Origin: Winogradskyella eximia
GTDB lineage: Bacteria > Bacteroidota > Bacteroidia > Flavobacteriales > Flavobacteriaceae
NCBI RefSeq assembly: GCF_003386165.1
Contig: NZ_QRDV01000001.1
Span: 248,001 to 312,000, forward strand
Reading direction: 5' to 3'
DNA length: 64,000 nucleotides
Under the pieces are notes generated by a model, which worked only from the letters and a program-made list of their open reading frames with translations, was not told the origin of the DNA and did no database searches. Of the stretch, positions 26,486-34,935 are shown in pieces. Positions within the stretch are counted from its first letter, which is position 1. Each line of letters begins with the position of its first letter. Position numbers and translations under genes: made by a program.

Positions 26486-28015
26486 TCATACCCAATCCAC
26501 AGGATTTTGCAATACCTTAATTAGTTTTTCTTCCGCACTTCCGGCTTCTGGTTGGTGGTCGTATACCCATTGTACATGTGGTGGTAAACTCATTAGGATA
26601 CTTTCTATGCGTCCATTAGTTTTCAACCCGAATAATGTGCCTTTATCATGCACTAAATTGAATTCCACATAACGTCCTCTTCTAATTTCTTGCCAGTCGC
26701 GTTGCGGTTTGGTGTATTCTAAATGCTTTCGTTTTTCAACAATTGGTATATAAGCTTCTAAGAAACTATCTCCAACTTCGGTTACAAAATCATACCAGTT
26801 TTGCATACTCATCTCGTCTGTGGCTTTGCAATAATCAAAGAATAAACCGCCTAAACCACGACCTTCATTTCGGTGTGCGTTGTAAAAATATTCATCGCAT
26901 CGTGACTTGTATTTTGGATAAAATTCTGGATTATGCTTATTGCAAGCGGTTTTACAGGTTTGATGAAAGTGTTTTGCATCGTCTTCAAATAAGTAGTAAG
27001 GCGTTAAATCTTGTCCACCACCAAACCATTGGTCAACGATGTTACCTTCTTTATCATACATTTCAAAATAGCGCCAATTCGCGTGAACCGTTGGAACCAT
27101 TGGATTTGTAGGATGCAAGACTAAACTTAAACCACAAGCAAAAAAATCAGCATCTTCTACACCAAAATATTTTTGCATGCTGTCTGGTAATTTACCATGA
27201 ACACCAGATATGTTTACACCACCTTTTTCGAAAACTGCGCCATTTTCTATAACGCGTGTTCTTCCACCTCCTCCTTCTGGACGTTCCCAAACATCTTCTT
27301 GGAATTTTGCTTTGCCATCGACTTCTTCTAGTTTAGAAGTGATAGTGTCTTGTAATTGGTGTATGTATTTGAAGAATTTGTCTTTGATAATATTGTTGGG
27401 TTTAAAACTTACAAGGTCTTTGAGACCTTGTAGATTGTGAGATTTATGATTGTTGTTATTTTGACCTGCAAGGTTTTCAGAACCTTGTAGGTCTTCTATT
27501 TTATATTGGTTGTGGACATACTTTAGATTGTTTAAATTACTAAATAAATCCAAACTGTAATTTTTGTCTAAATTAAAGTATTTCGGTGTTTTTTCAAGAT
27601 GATAAAAAGAATAAGAAGAGAATTTGTAATGTTGCCAATTATTTTTAGGATTACGATGAATGTAACAAAATACAGTTTTAAAATAAGCTTCTGAATCTAT
27701 CTTTTTTCGCTTAAAATGTTTTTCGAAAAGACTTCCAGTTCTGTTGTTTTGCTTATTGAATGCTTTAGAGTAAGCATTGAAAAGATTAGAAAAAGCTTGA
27801 GTAGCTTCCTTTGTTTCAGCATTAATTTGAATTAGAAAATGAAAATGATTATCTAAAAGACAATAAGCCGAAATTTTTATTTTGTTGTCTAAATATTTTC
27901 CTGTTAACTCTAGAAAATAACGTTTGTTTTCATCGGAATTAAAGATATTACAGCCATCAATTCCACGATTATATATATGATAATAATGGTCTTTTTCTAA
28001 AGTTTCTAGTTTCAT
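26486..28015 (-). CDS. hemF: In-frame fusion: RAYT transposase domain + coproporphyrinogen III oxidase (HemF)
   Basis: One frame of 509 residues. Residues 1-172 are a REP-associated tyrosine transposase domain: YYHIYNRG start, HFHF (57-60; HUH motif) and YIHRNPKNNW with the likely nucleophile Tyr118. Residues 211-509 are a full-length oxygen-dependent coproporphyrinogen III oxidase, which decarboxylates coproporphyrinogen III to protoporphyrinogen IX: ERPEGGGGRTRVI, HPTNPMVPTVHANWRYFE, GGGQDLTPYY, RRGRYVEFNLVHDKGT. The linker (173-210) is encoded partly by two palindromic repeats. HemF would normally begin near KDKFFKYIHQL, but there the codons are ATT ATC and no ATG, GTG or TTG is nearby in frame. 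HemF thus seems to depend on the fused start or a rare start codon. A database would probably split or misname this gene. Confidence 0.85.
   Translation of the reverse strand: MKLETLEKDHYYHIYNRGIDGCNIFNSDENKRYFLELTGKYLDNKIKISAYCLLDNHFHFLIQINAETKEATQAFSNLFNAYSKAFNKQNNRTGSLFEKHFKRKKIDSEAYFKTVFCYIHRNPKNNWQHYKFSSYSFYHLEKTPKYFNLDKNYSLDLFSNLNNLKYVHNQYKIEDLQGSENLAGQNNNNHKSHNLQGLKDLVSFKPNNIIKDKFFKYIHQLQDTITSKLEEVDGKAKFQEDVWERPEGGGGRTRVIENGAVFEKGGVNISGVHGKLPDSMQKYFGVEDADFFACGLSLVLHPTNPMVPTVHANWRYFEMYDKEGNIVDQWFGGGQDLTPYYLFEDDAKHFHQTCKTACNKHNPEFYPKYKSRCDEYFYNAHRNEGRGLGGLFFDYCKATDEMSMQNWYDFVTEVGDSFLEAYIPIVEKRKHLEYTKPQRDWQEIRRGRYVEFNLVHDKGTLFGLKTNGRIESILMSLPPHVQWVYDHQPEAGSAEEKLIKVLQNPVDWV
27411..27431. 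repeat. REP-like palindrome inside the RAYT-HemF linker
   Basis: ACAAGGTCTTTGAGACCTTGT is a perfect inverted repeat within the coding frame, about 25 bases upstream (in gene direction) of the HemF domain. It encodes part of NLQGLKDLVS. Confidence 0.8.
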
Positions 28016-28060
28016 GGTGTTTTCTCTTAAATACCTACAAGGTTTTGGAAACCTTGTAGG
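27463..28060 (-). mobile_element. RAYT module bounded by REP-like palindromes
   Basis: The transposase domain is framed by the palindromes GACCTGCAAGGTTTTCAGAACCTTGTAGGTC (27463-27494) and ACCTACAAGGTTTTGGAAACCTTGTAGG (28033-28060). This matches how RAYTs occur with their palindromic substrates. The left palindrome lies in the coding frame (DLQGSENLAGQ). The module sits between the GNAT gene and hemF, in what otherwise looks like a continuous heme operon. Single copy in this window. Confidence 0.75.
28033..28060. repeat. REP-like palindrome upstream of RAYT start
   Basis: ACCTACAAGGTTTTGGAAACCTTGTAGG has perfect 12-base arms and lies 18 bases upstream of the RAYT ATG. The related half-site AAACCTGCTAGGTCT follows at 28088. 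Confidence 0.9.
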
Positions 28061-28084
28061 ATTGTGACATTTGCTATTAGATTT

Positions 28085-28633
28085 TTAAAACCTGCTAGGT
28101 CTGTATAATTCATATAACTCCATATCCAAAGGTGCTTCTCCATTTGGTGTAAACTCATTGACTAAAGTTTTAATCCATTTAAAATCATTGTTTAAACCCA
28201 CTTTTACGCTTGATAAGTTGTCTTTGTGTGCAATAATTTGAAGCGTTTCTAGACCTAAATTAGTGAATGCATGTTGTGATAGTTTATCAATCGCCTTAGA
28301 CATTAAGCCTTGCCCTTCAAAAGGATAACCAATGCAGTAGGCGAATTCTCCTTGATTTATGTTCCAATCGAGCTCCTTGATATAAATAAGTCCTGCGAGT
28401 TCTCTAGTTTCAGAATGTTTTAAAGTGAATAAAAACGTTTCTTTTTCTTCAAACTGTTTTACCATTTTTTCAACAAATAGTTGAGATAAGGTTGGGTTTA
28501 AATTCTGTTCTAAGGTTTTTGGAAAATAGCGTTTTAATCTATCTGCATTGGCCACACACAAATCACAAACCTTCCAAGCGTCGCCTTTATGTATTGGGTT
28601 TATTTCGAAATCATTAAATTTTGCAACCATCAT
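28085..28633 (-). CDS. GNAT N-acetyltransferase (RimJ/RimL-like)
   Basis: This 182-residue cytosolic enzyme would acetylate an amine using acetyl-CoA. It has the GNAT layout, with motif A in GEFAYCIGYPFEGQGLMSKAI (the QGLM loop binds acetyl-CoA) and a later ETLQIIAHKDNLSSVKVGLNNDF typical of RimJ/RimL acetyltransferases. Its start overlaps the stop of the EI24 gene by four bases (ATGA-type coupling). The last residues come from a repeat half-site. Substrate unknown. Confidence 0.85.
   Translation of the reverse strand: MMVAKFNDFEINPIHKGDAWKVCDLCVANADRLKRYFPKTLEQNLNPTLSQLFVEKMVKQFEEKETFLFTLKHSETRELAGLIYIKELDWNINQGEFAYCIGYPFEGQGLMSKAIDKLSQHAFTNLGLETLQIIAHKDNLSSVKVGLNNDFKWIKTLVNEFTPNGEAPLDMELYELYRPSRF
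28087..28102. repeat. Half-site at 3' end of GNAT gene
   Basis: AAAACCTGCTAGGTCT overlaps the GNAT stop-codon region and supplies its last codons (LYRPSRF). The C-terminus of that protein is therefore partly repeat-derived. Confidence 0.5.
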
Positions 28634-29397
28634 ACTGTGACGCTATTGTGGTTTAGAGAATTTTCTTGTTCTAATAGATTTACGGTATTTATTGAAGAAG
28701 CTGTTACACTCATTGGTAAAACCAAAATTACACCTACAACCGGAATTAATAAAAAGAGCATGAAAACAATACCATTACCAATTGCAATGCCTTTATGTCT
28801 TCCAACAAAATTGATGCTTTCTTTATATTTAAAATGTCGTTCTAAAGTGTAATCCATATTACCAAAACCTGCATAATAGGCTTGTAATAAAAACAATAAT
28901 GCGGTTGAAAATATATTGACTATTGGAATAAATTTCAATAGTAATAGAGGTATTGTAAAGAGTAATTCTTTTCCTAAATTTCTAATATTTATTCTAATAC
29001 CTCTCCATAATTGTTCTTGAAAAGACGTTTTTCTATGGTTGTGTCTTTCTACACCTGTTAAATGTGCTTCAATTTTTTCTGAAACCGGACTCATAAATGG
29101 CGCAGAAAAAGCCATGATGATGTGTTTGTATAGAATTAGGCCAGTGGCAATAACAACAATGCCACCAATAAAGGTAGAAATTGAGGTGAAGGTTTCACTT
29201 CCCCATTTCCATGGCCAAATGTTAGCAATAAAACGTCCAATGTTGTCAGATAATCCGTAAGCAGATAACCCAATCATTAAGGCTGTTACAACGCTAATAA
29301 TAATAGGAATGGCGAAGTATTTCCAAAGTTTTAACTGAGAAATTAAAGCAAAAGTTCCGGTATAAGCTTTTATACCTTTTAATATGTTATTAATCAT
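28630..29397 (-). CDS. EI24-domain (CysZ-like) membrane protein
   Basis: This 255-residue inner-membrane protein has hydrophobic segments at about 28-50, 70-95, 150-185 and 212-235. The GIKAYTGTF start, the PFMSPVSEKIE motif and the LLFLLQAYYAGFGNMDYTLERH block are characteristic of EI24/CysZ proteins. CysZ transports sulfate in enterobacteria; in Bacteroidota these proteins often sit among heme genes and their substrate is not known. It is coupled to the GNAT gene and follows hemE by 73 bases. Confidence 0.85.
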   Translation of the reverse strand: MINNILKGIKAYTGTFALISQLKLWKYFAIPIIISVVTALMIGLSAYGLSDNIGRFIANIWPWKWGSETFTSISTFIGGIVVIATGLILYKHIIMAFSAPFMSPVSEKIEAHLTGVERHNHRKTSFQEQLWRGIRINIRNLGKELLFTIPLLLLKFIPIVNIFSTALLFLLQAYYAGFGNMDYTLERHFKYKESINFVGRHKGIAIGNGIVFMLFLLIPVVGVILVLPMSVTASSINTVNLLEQENSLNHNSVTV

Positions 29398-29470
29398 ATT
29401 ATTGTTTTTAATTGGCTATACTTAAAAGACGTTAAAAGGTGTTTTAAGTTACAATAATAGAGAATTAAAC

Positions 29471-30499
29471 TTATTCTGCTTTATATTCTTTAACAGCATC
29501 AATGAATGCTTTGGCATTTTCTAAAGGTATGTTTGGTAAAATACCATGGCCTAAATTAACAATGTATTTATCTTTTCCAAAGTCGTTAATCATCTGAGTA
29601 ACCATCTTCTTAATTTCTGCAGGTGGCGAAAATAATCGCGTTGGGTCAAAGTTACCTTGTAGCGTAATATTTCCTCCTGTTAGGTAACGTGCGTTACGTG
29701 CAGAACACGTCCAGTCTATACCTAAAGCAGACGCTCCAGATTTAGCCATAGTATCTAAAGCAAACCAACACCCTTTACCAAAAGCGATAACTGGTGCATC
29801 GTCTTTTAACGCATCAATGATTTGTTGAATATATTGCCAAGAAAATTCTTGATAATCTACAGGTGATAACATGCCTCCCCAAGAATCAAAAACTTGTACA
29901 GCATTACATCCAGCTTTTACTTTTTCCTTTAAATAAGCAATTGTAGTATCTGTAATTTTCTGTAATAATTGATGTGCAGCAATCGGATTTGTAAAACAAA
30001 ATTCTTTGGCTTTATCAAAGTTTTTAGAACCTTGTCCTTGCACACAGTAACATAAAATTGTCCAAGGTGAACCAGCAAAACCAATTAACGGAATTTCGTC
30101 ATTAAGTTTTTCTTTGGTTGCTTTTATAGCATCGTAAACATAGTTTAAAGCTTCTTTTACATCAGGAACGATTACATTATCCACATCTTTTTGAGAGCGG
30201 ATAGGATTTGGTAAGTAAGGCCCAAAATTAGGCTTCATTTGTACTTCAATATTCATCGCTTGAGGAATCACTAAAATATCTGAAAACAGAATAGCAACAT
30301 CCATACCATAACGACGAATCGGTTGTACTGTAATTTCACTTGCTAATTCTGGTGTTTGGCAGCGTGTAAAGAAATCATACTTTGCTTTGATTTCCATAAA
30401 CTCTGGTAAGTATCTACCTGCTTGACGCATCATCCAAACTGGTGGACGTTCTACTATTTCACCTTTTAATGCTCTTAGGAATAAATCGTTTTTTATCAT
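29471..30499 (-). CDS. hemE: Uroporphyrinogen decarboxylase
   Basis: The 342-residue cytosolic enzyme removes four acetate carboxyl groups from uroporphyrinogen III to give coproporphyrinogen III. The N-terminal signature [20 protein letters not shown] with its conserved arginines, the [13 protein letters not shown] block (catalytic Asp), and [23 protein letters not shown] at the end are all present. Length is normal. It lies in the minus-strand heme operon between hemC-hemD and the EI24 gene, but a four-helix-bundle cassette separates it from hemC-hemD. Confidence 0.97.
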   Translation of the reverse strand: MIKNDLFLRALKGEIVERPPVWMMRQAGRYLPEFMEIKAKYDFFTRCQTPELASEITVQPIRRYGMDVAILFSDILVIPQAMNIEVQMKPNFGPYLPNPIRSQKDVDNVIVPDVKEALNYVYDAIKATKEKLNDEIPLIGFAGSPWTILCYCVQGQGSKNFDKAKEFCFTNPIAAHQLLQKITDTTIAYLKEKVKAGCNAVQVFDSWGGMLSPVDYQEFSWQYIQQIIDALKDDAPVIAFGKGCWFALDTMAKSGASALGIDWTCSARNARYLTGGNITLQGNFDPTRLFSPPAEIKKMVTQMINDFGKDKYIVNLGHGILPNIPLENAKAFIDAVKEYKAE

Positions 30500-30502
30500 G
30501 TT

Positions 30503-30540
30503 AGCCTTTGGCTTTTGGCTATTAGCTTTTGGCTTTTGGC
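30503..30540. repeat. GGCTTTTGGCTATTAGC-type repeat, left flank of four-helix-bundle gene
   Basis: This short, internally repetitive tract of GCCTTTGGC, GGCTTTTGGC and TATTAGC units lies between hemE and the four-helix-bundle gene. A tract of the complementary orientation lies at 30939-30967 on the other side of that gene. Confidence 0.65.
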
Positions 30541-30549
30541 CACTTACTA

Positions 30550-30906
30550 TTAGCTGTTTTTAATCTTGCTTATTAAACTATTTATCATTCTTGCCTCTTT
30601 ATGGATAAGTTCAAAAATGACTTTTAAATTTTCTTCAGGAATAAATTCGAGTTCCTGAGAAATAATTAATTGTGTTTCAACTTCAAAAAGAGAACCCATT
30701 GCTATTTCAAGAAATCGTTTAAATTCTATATCACTATTTCTACTGCATCCTTCAGCAATATTCGATGGAATTGAAACGGCTGCTCTTGTAACTTGACTTC
30801 TTAAACCAAACTTTTCTTCTGATGGTAATTGCTGAGAAAGGACATAAACTTGTTTTACTAGTTCAATTCCATTTTTCCAAATTTCAAGAGTCCTAAAATT
30901 TCTCAT
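30550..30906 (-). CDS. Four-helix-bundle protein (S23/IVP family)
   Basis: A 118-residue all-helical protein of the family first found encoded in 23S rRNA intervening sequences. The pattern is [53 protein letters not shown], with the [14 protein letters not shown] core, and the [19 protein letters not shown] helix. Members form pentamers; biochemical function is unclear. It is not a heme gene. Its position between hemE and hemC-hemD and the flanking inverted repeats suggest it came in as a small mobile cassette. Confidence 0.9.
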   Translation of the reverse strand: MRNFRTLEIWKNGIELVKQVYVLSQQLPSEEKFGLRSQVTRAAVSIPSNIAEGCSRNSDIEFKRFLEIAMGSLFEVETQLIISQELEFIPEENLKVIFELIHKEARMINSLISKIKNS

Positions 30907-30938
30907 ATTTTCAGCTTTTGACTTTTCATAATAGTAAT

Positions 30939-30967
30939 GCTAAAGGCCAACGGCTAAAAGCCAACTG
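30939..30967. repeat. Right-flank repeat of four-helix-bundle cassette
   Basis: CTAAAGGCCAACGGCTAAAAGCC is in opposite orientation to the GCCTTTGGC/GGCTTTTGGC tract at 30503. Together they bracket the four-helix-bundle gene. Confidence 0.6.
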
Positions 30968-30970
30968 CAA

Positions 30971-32551
30971 TCACACGTAAAATTCATTTACTAATTCAAC
31001 AACACTTTCTACCAATGGAACTTTCGCTACGCGAACTTCCTCAAAATACTTTCTTGCTTCTGTTGCTGTAGTTTCGCCAATACAAAATGCAATACCTTTT
31101 GCTTTATTCTGTTTTAAGAAACTTTGAACTGTAGATGGACTGTAAAACATTACACCATCTAAATCGCCTTCTACTTTTTCAGCATCAAACTTAGTTTCGT
31201 AAGCTTCAACTTCGTTGACTTTTATATTGTTTTCTTCTAAAATATCTGGAATGGTATCCAATCTTAAATTACTACAGAAAAATGTGGCTTCAGAACCATC
31301 CATAAATTCAACCATATGATTGGCTAAATCTTTAGCATACTGTTCGTAATGCTTAACTTTTCCTATTTTTTTCTCTACTAAACGCTTCGTTTTTCTACCG
31401 ACGCAATAAATATTTTTGAATTGTAATTCTACAGCCGAAAAGTTAGTCAATAAGGCTTCAACAGCATTCTGACTTGTAATAATGACGTTTTCAATTTCGT
31501 TACGAACGATGCTTTTTGTTAATCGATTAGGATTAATTTTTACAGAATCGTTGCTTTGTGCAACAACATCGTCATGAAACTTAGCTGCCTGGTCGTTAGT
31601 TAATTTTTTAGTGGAATAGATGTTGGTTATTTTGTCGCCTTGTGTTAATTCGTCAATTAATATTTTACCACCTTTTCCTATAATATAATCAGCACAGAAT
31701 TCTGCAATATTGTGATGGCTTCCTAAAGCAGCAACCTTAGTTACTTCAATCTTTTTGGTACCATCTTTACTTAAAAGAATTCCTTTAAAATTAACCTCTT
31801 CTTCTTTGTTTATATAACAAATAGCTCCAATTGGTGCTGTACAACCACCTTCTAAACGGTTTAAGAATTCGCGCTCAATAGAGGTACAGATTTGAGTAAC
31901 TTCGTCATTGATTTCTGCAACAATTTCTCTTGTTTCTTCATCAGACTCTAAAGCTGTAATCATAATAGCACCTTGTGCTGGTGCAGGAATCATCCAACCT
32001 AAATTAATAGAATTTTCTGGTGTAATATTCAAGCGACCTAAACCTGCTCCTGCAAAAATAGCACCATCCCAATCTTCATTTTCTTCAAGTTTTTCTAATC
32101 TAGAATTCACGTTTCCTCGTAAACCAACAATTGTGTGTGTTGGATAACGGTTGAGCCATTGTGCACGTCGTCTTAAACTTCCTGTTGCGATAACGGCATC
32201 TCTAGCTGATAAAAACTCTTCGTTTGTTTTAAAAACTAAGGTGTCGTTAATATTTCCACGTTTTAAAACTGCGGCTTGAATAATACCTTTTGGTAAAACG
32301 GTTGGTACATCTTTAAGTGAATGAACCGCAATATCAATAATGCCTTTAAGCATTGCAATATCTAATGTTTTTGTAAAAATCCCTGTAATACCAAGTTCGT
32401 ACAACGGTTTGTCGAGCACTAAGTCTCCTGTTGATTTTATTGGGACAAGGACAGTTTTATGACCTAAGTGTTCAAGTTGAGATTGAACAGTTTTTGCTTG
32501 CCACATAGCGAGCTGGCTATCGCGTGTGCCAATGCGAATTATTTTAGACAT
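30971..32551 (-). CDS. hemC: Hydroxymethylbilane synthase - uroporphyrinogen-III synthase fusion (HemC-HemD)
   Basis: This 526-residue bifunctional heme enzyme has porphobilinogen deaminase as residues 1-300: RIGTRDSQLAMWQA, HSLKDVPT with catalytic Asp81, and NRLEGGCTAPIGA with dipyrromethane-cofactor Cys237. Uroporphyrinogen-III synthase follows from about 308 to 526 (low sequence conservation; ends YFEEVRVAKVPLVESVVELVNEFY). The fusion makes uroporphyrinogen III from porphobilinogen in one polypeptide and is known in Bacteroidota. Its first codons overlap the end of hemA by eight bases, so translation is coupled. Confidence 0.96.
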   Translation of the reverse strand: MSKIIRIGTRDSQLAMWQAKTVQSQLEHLGHKTVLVPIKSTGDLVLDKPLYELGITGIFTKTLDIAMLKGIIDIAVHSLKDVPTVLPKGIIQAAVLKRGNINDTLVFKTNEEFLSARDAVIATGSLRRRAQWLNRYPTHTIVGLRGNVNSRLEKLEENEDWDGAIFAGAGLGRLNITPENSINLGWMIPAPAQGAIMITALESDEETREIVAEINDEVTQICTSIEREFLNRLEGGCTAPIGAICYINKEEEVNFKGILLSKDGTKKIEVTKVAALGSHHNIAEFCADYIIGKGGKILIDELTQGDKITNIYSTKKLTNDQAAKFHDDVVAQSNDSVKINPNRLTKSIVRNEIENVIITSQNAVEALLTNFSAVELQFKNIYCVGRKTKRLVEKKIGKVKHYEQYAKDLANHMVEFMDGSEATFFCSNLRLDTIPDILEENNIKVNEVEAYETKFDAEKVEGDLDGVMFYSPSTVQSFLKQNKAKGIAFCIGETTATEARKYFEEVRVAKVPLVESVVELVNEFYV

Positions 32552-33791
32552 TATCGGTAGTTTCTAACTGGAATATTTTTTTGATAAGCTCAATGCTTTC
32601 ATCTGAAGAATTACTGTCTTCTCTTAAGTGGTGTGCAAACTGATTAGTGATTTTCTGAATGAGATTATTAGTAATCAGTTCAGCATGGTCTTCATTAAAA
32701 TCAGCTAATTTTTTGCGTTGTGTATTGAATTCAGAATTTTTAAAATCTGTCAATTTATGTTTTATAGCCTGTATGGTTGGTACAAATTTCAAGGTATTTA
32801 ACCAAGCATTAAATTCGGCTGTAATTTCTAAGATAATCGCTTCAGCATCTGGAATAAATGCTTTGCGTTTTTCTAAAGTATCATCGGTAATTTTAGCTAA
32901 ATCATCTAAATGTACTAACGTAATATTATCGTGTTCTGTAATATCTTCGTTTACATTTTTAGGGATAGATAAATCTAAAACTAATAATGGTTTTTTTGTA
33001 GAAATTAAAGATTTGTAAACTGTTGGGTTTTGCGCGCCAGTAGCAACAATGATAATGTCTGAAGCGTTAAGTTCTTCCGTTAAATTTTCGTAATCTTTTA
33101 CAACGAGATTAAATTTACCAGCAACTTCTTCAGCTTTAGTTTTTGTTCTGTTTATTAAAGTTATGTGCGAATTCTTAGTGTGTTTTACTAAGTTTTCACA
33201 AGTATTTCTTCCAATTTTACCTGTTCCGAAGAGTAGAATATTCTTTTCAGAAATCGTTTCTACATTATTCATAATGTATTGAACAGAGGCGAAAGAAACC
33301 GATGTTGCACCAGAAGATAATTCCGTTTCGTTTTTAATGCGCTTACTCGCTTGAATTACAGAATTCACTAAACGCTCCGTAAATGAATTTAATAAGCCTG
33401 CTTTACGTGAGGCTTTTGCACCAAATTTAAGCTGACTGATAATTTCAAAATCACCTAAAATCTGACTATCTAAACCAGAACCAACACGAAACATGTGGTT
33501 AATGGCTTCTTTGTTTTTGTGAACGTATGCTACTTCTTGAAATTCTTCAACAGTGCCTTTTGTGTTTTCACATAACAATTGAATCAATTGAAAAGGATGT
33601 TCTGCAAAACCATAAAGTTCTGTTCTGTTACATGTAGATATCACCACAAGACTTTCTATACCATTTTGCTTGGCTTGAGACAAAACGTTTTGTTTTGCAT
33701 CATCACTTAGACTAAAATGACCACGTACTTGCGCATCAGCTTTTTGATAGCTGAGCCCTATTGCGTAAAAATATTTGCTTCTATTTGGCAT
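32544..33791 (-). CDS. hemA: Glutamyl-tRNA reductase
   Basis: This 415-residue enzyme reduces glutamyl-tRNA(Glu) to glutamate-1-semialdehyde, the first committed step of C5 heme synthesis. The catalytic Cys54 is in ISTCNRTELYGF. The NADPH-binding domain shows LLFGTGKIGRNTCENL, and the spine/dimerisation helix region covers about 310-415. Several residues at the N-terminus (FYAIGLSYQKADAQVRGHFSL) match the family. It is the first gene of the minus-strand heme operon and diverges from an AraC-type regulator. hemL is not in this window. Confidence 0.96.
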   Translation of the reverse strand: MPNRSKYFYAIGLSYQKADAQVRGHFSLSDDAKQNVLSQAKQNGIESLVVISTCNRTELYGFAEHPFQLIQLLCENTKGTVEEFQEVAYVHKNKEAINHMFRVGSGLDSQILGDFEIISQLKFGAKASRKAGLLNSFTERLVNSVIQASKRIKNETELSSGATSVSFASVQYIMNNVETISEKNILLFGTGKIGRNTCENLVKHTKNSHITLINRTKTKAEEVAGKFNLVVKDYENLTEELNASDIIIVATGAQNPTVYKSLISTKKPLLVLDLSIPKNVNEDITEHDNITLVHLDDLAKITDDTLEKRKAFIPDAEAIILEITAEFNAWLNTLKFVPTIQAIKHKLTDFKNSEFNTQRKKLADFNEDHAELITNNLIQKITNQFAHHLREDSNSSDESIELIKKIFQLETTDNV

Positions 33792-33922
33792 GTGTTGCTT
33801 TACTCGTTTACCTGACTATGGAAAGTAACAGCGCAAATGTAATTTTGATATTTATAAAAAAACAACGCTAGAAGAACTTAAAGTATCGATTGTGGTTTTT
33901 TAGGATGGTTTTTAACAAAAAC

Positions 33923-33943
33923 ATGATAAATATCATATTTTTG
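33923..33943 (+). promoter_or_regulatory. Palindrome and -7 box in the hemA/AraC intergenic region
   Basis: ATGATAAATATCAT (33923-33936) is a palindrome that overlaps TATTTTTG (33936-33943), a match to the Bacteroidota -7 box TAnnTTTG, about 60 bases before the AraC-type start. No convincing -33 TTG is visible. It could be an operator controlling one or both divergent units. Confidence 0.4.
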
Positions 33944-34000
33944 TAGTGAAACCAAGGGTTTTTACAGTCTTTGTTTAGAACGAGTCTAAATAACATTGAA

Positions 34001-34900
34001 ATGAAATTAGAAAAATTACTTCCTAAAAGTAACGCTGAAGGTACTTTTGACGAAATTAGTATTGAAGACGGCTTTATTTTATTAACAAGTAAGAATGATG
34101 GTGATATTCCTAAAGTTGTTGAGCGTGAGATTGATAGCAGTTATATACAATTTCATTTTTGTATTAAGGGTTCAGCGGCTTTTATGTTTAATGAAGGCAA
34201 TTATACGTTGAATATAGCAGAAGAGACATCATTGTTGCTTTATAATCCACAACGCGATTTACCCATTCATTTAGAATTAAAACCACATTCTTGGTTAGTT
34301 TCTTTGGTGATTTCTATTAAAAAATTCCATTCGTTATTTTCTGATGATGCTAATTATGTTACGTTTTTAACGGATGATAATAAGGATAAAAAATATTATA
34401 AAGATGGTAAAATTTCACCATCTATTGCTGTAGTTTTAAATCAGATGATTAGTTTTAACCTTAATAGTTCTATTAAATCTTTATACTTTAAGGGAAAAGC
34501 TTACGAATTGTTGAGTCTGTTTTTTAATAGAAGTGAAGATGCAGATATTGAGCAATGTCCTTTTTTAGTTGATGAGGTTAATGTGGCTAAACTTAAAAAA
34601 GCGAAAGACATCATTATAGCTAATATGGCTGAACCACCAACATTACAGGAACTTGCTGATGATATAGGTTTAAGTCTTAAAAAATTAAAAGAAGGGTTTA
34701 AACAGATTTATGGTGACTCTGTTTTTAGTTTTTTGTTTGATTATAAAATGGAAGTGGCTCGTAAGCTTTTAGAATCTGGCGATTATAATGTTAACGAAGT
34801 AGGTCTAAAGGTAGGTTACAGCACAGGAAGCCACTTTATTGCAGCTTTTAAAAAGAAATTTGGGACTACGCCTAAGAAGTATATTATGAGTGGAAATTAA
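34001..34900 (+). CDS. AraC family transcriptional regulator, divergent from hemA
   Basis: This 299-residue regulator has a cupin-like sensing part in the N-terminal two thirds and two helix-turn-helix motifs of the AraC type in the last 95 residues: TLQELADDIGLSLKKLKEGFKQIYG, then NVNEVGLKVGYSTGSHFIAAFKKKFGTTPKKY. The ATG at 34001 is preferred to a TTG at 33971. Regulators of this type are found divergent from hemA in many Flavobacteriaceae, so control of the heme operon is likely, though the ligand is not known. The gene lies 36 bases upstream of a second AraC-type gene. Confidence 0.85.
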   Translation: MKLEKLLPKSNAEGTFDEISIEDGFILLTSKNDGDIPKVVEREIDSSYIQFHFCIKGSAAFMFNEGNYTLNIAEETSLLLYNPQRDLPIHLELKPHSWLVSLVISIKKFHSLFSDDANYVTFLTDDNKDKKYYKDGKISPSIAVVLNQMISFNLNSSIKSLYFKGKAYELLSLFFNRSEDADIEQCPFLVDEVNVAKLKKAKDIIIANMAEPPTLQELADDIGLSLKKLKEGFKQIYGDSVFSFLFDYKMEVARKLLESGDYNVNEVGLKVGYSTGSHFIAAFKKKFGTTPKKYIMSGN

Positions 34901-34935
34901 TTTAAAAATTATATCTTCCAACTCTAATTTTATTT

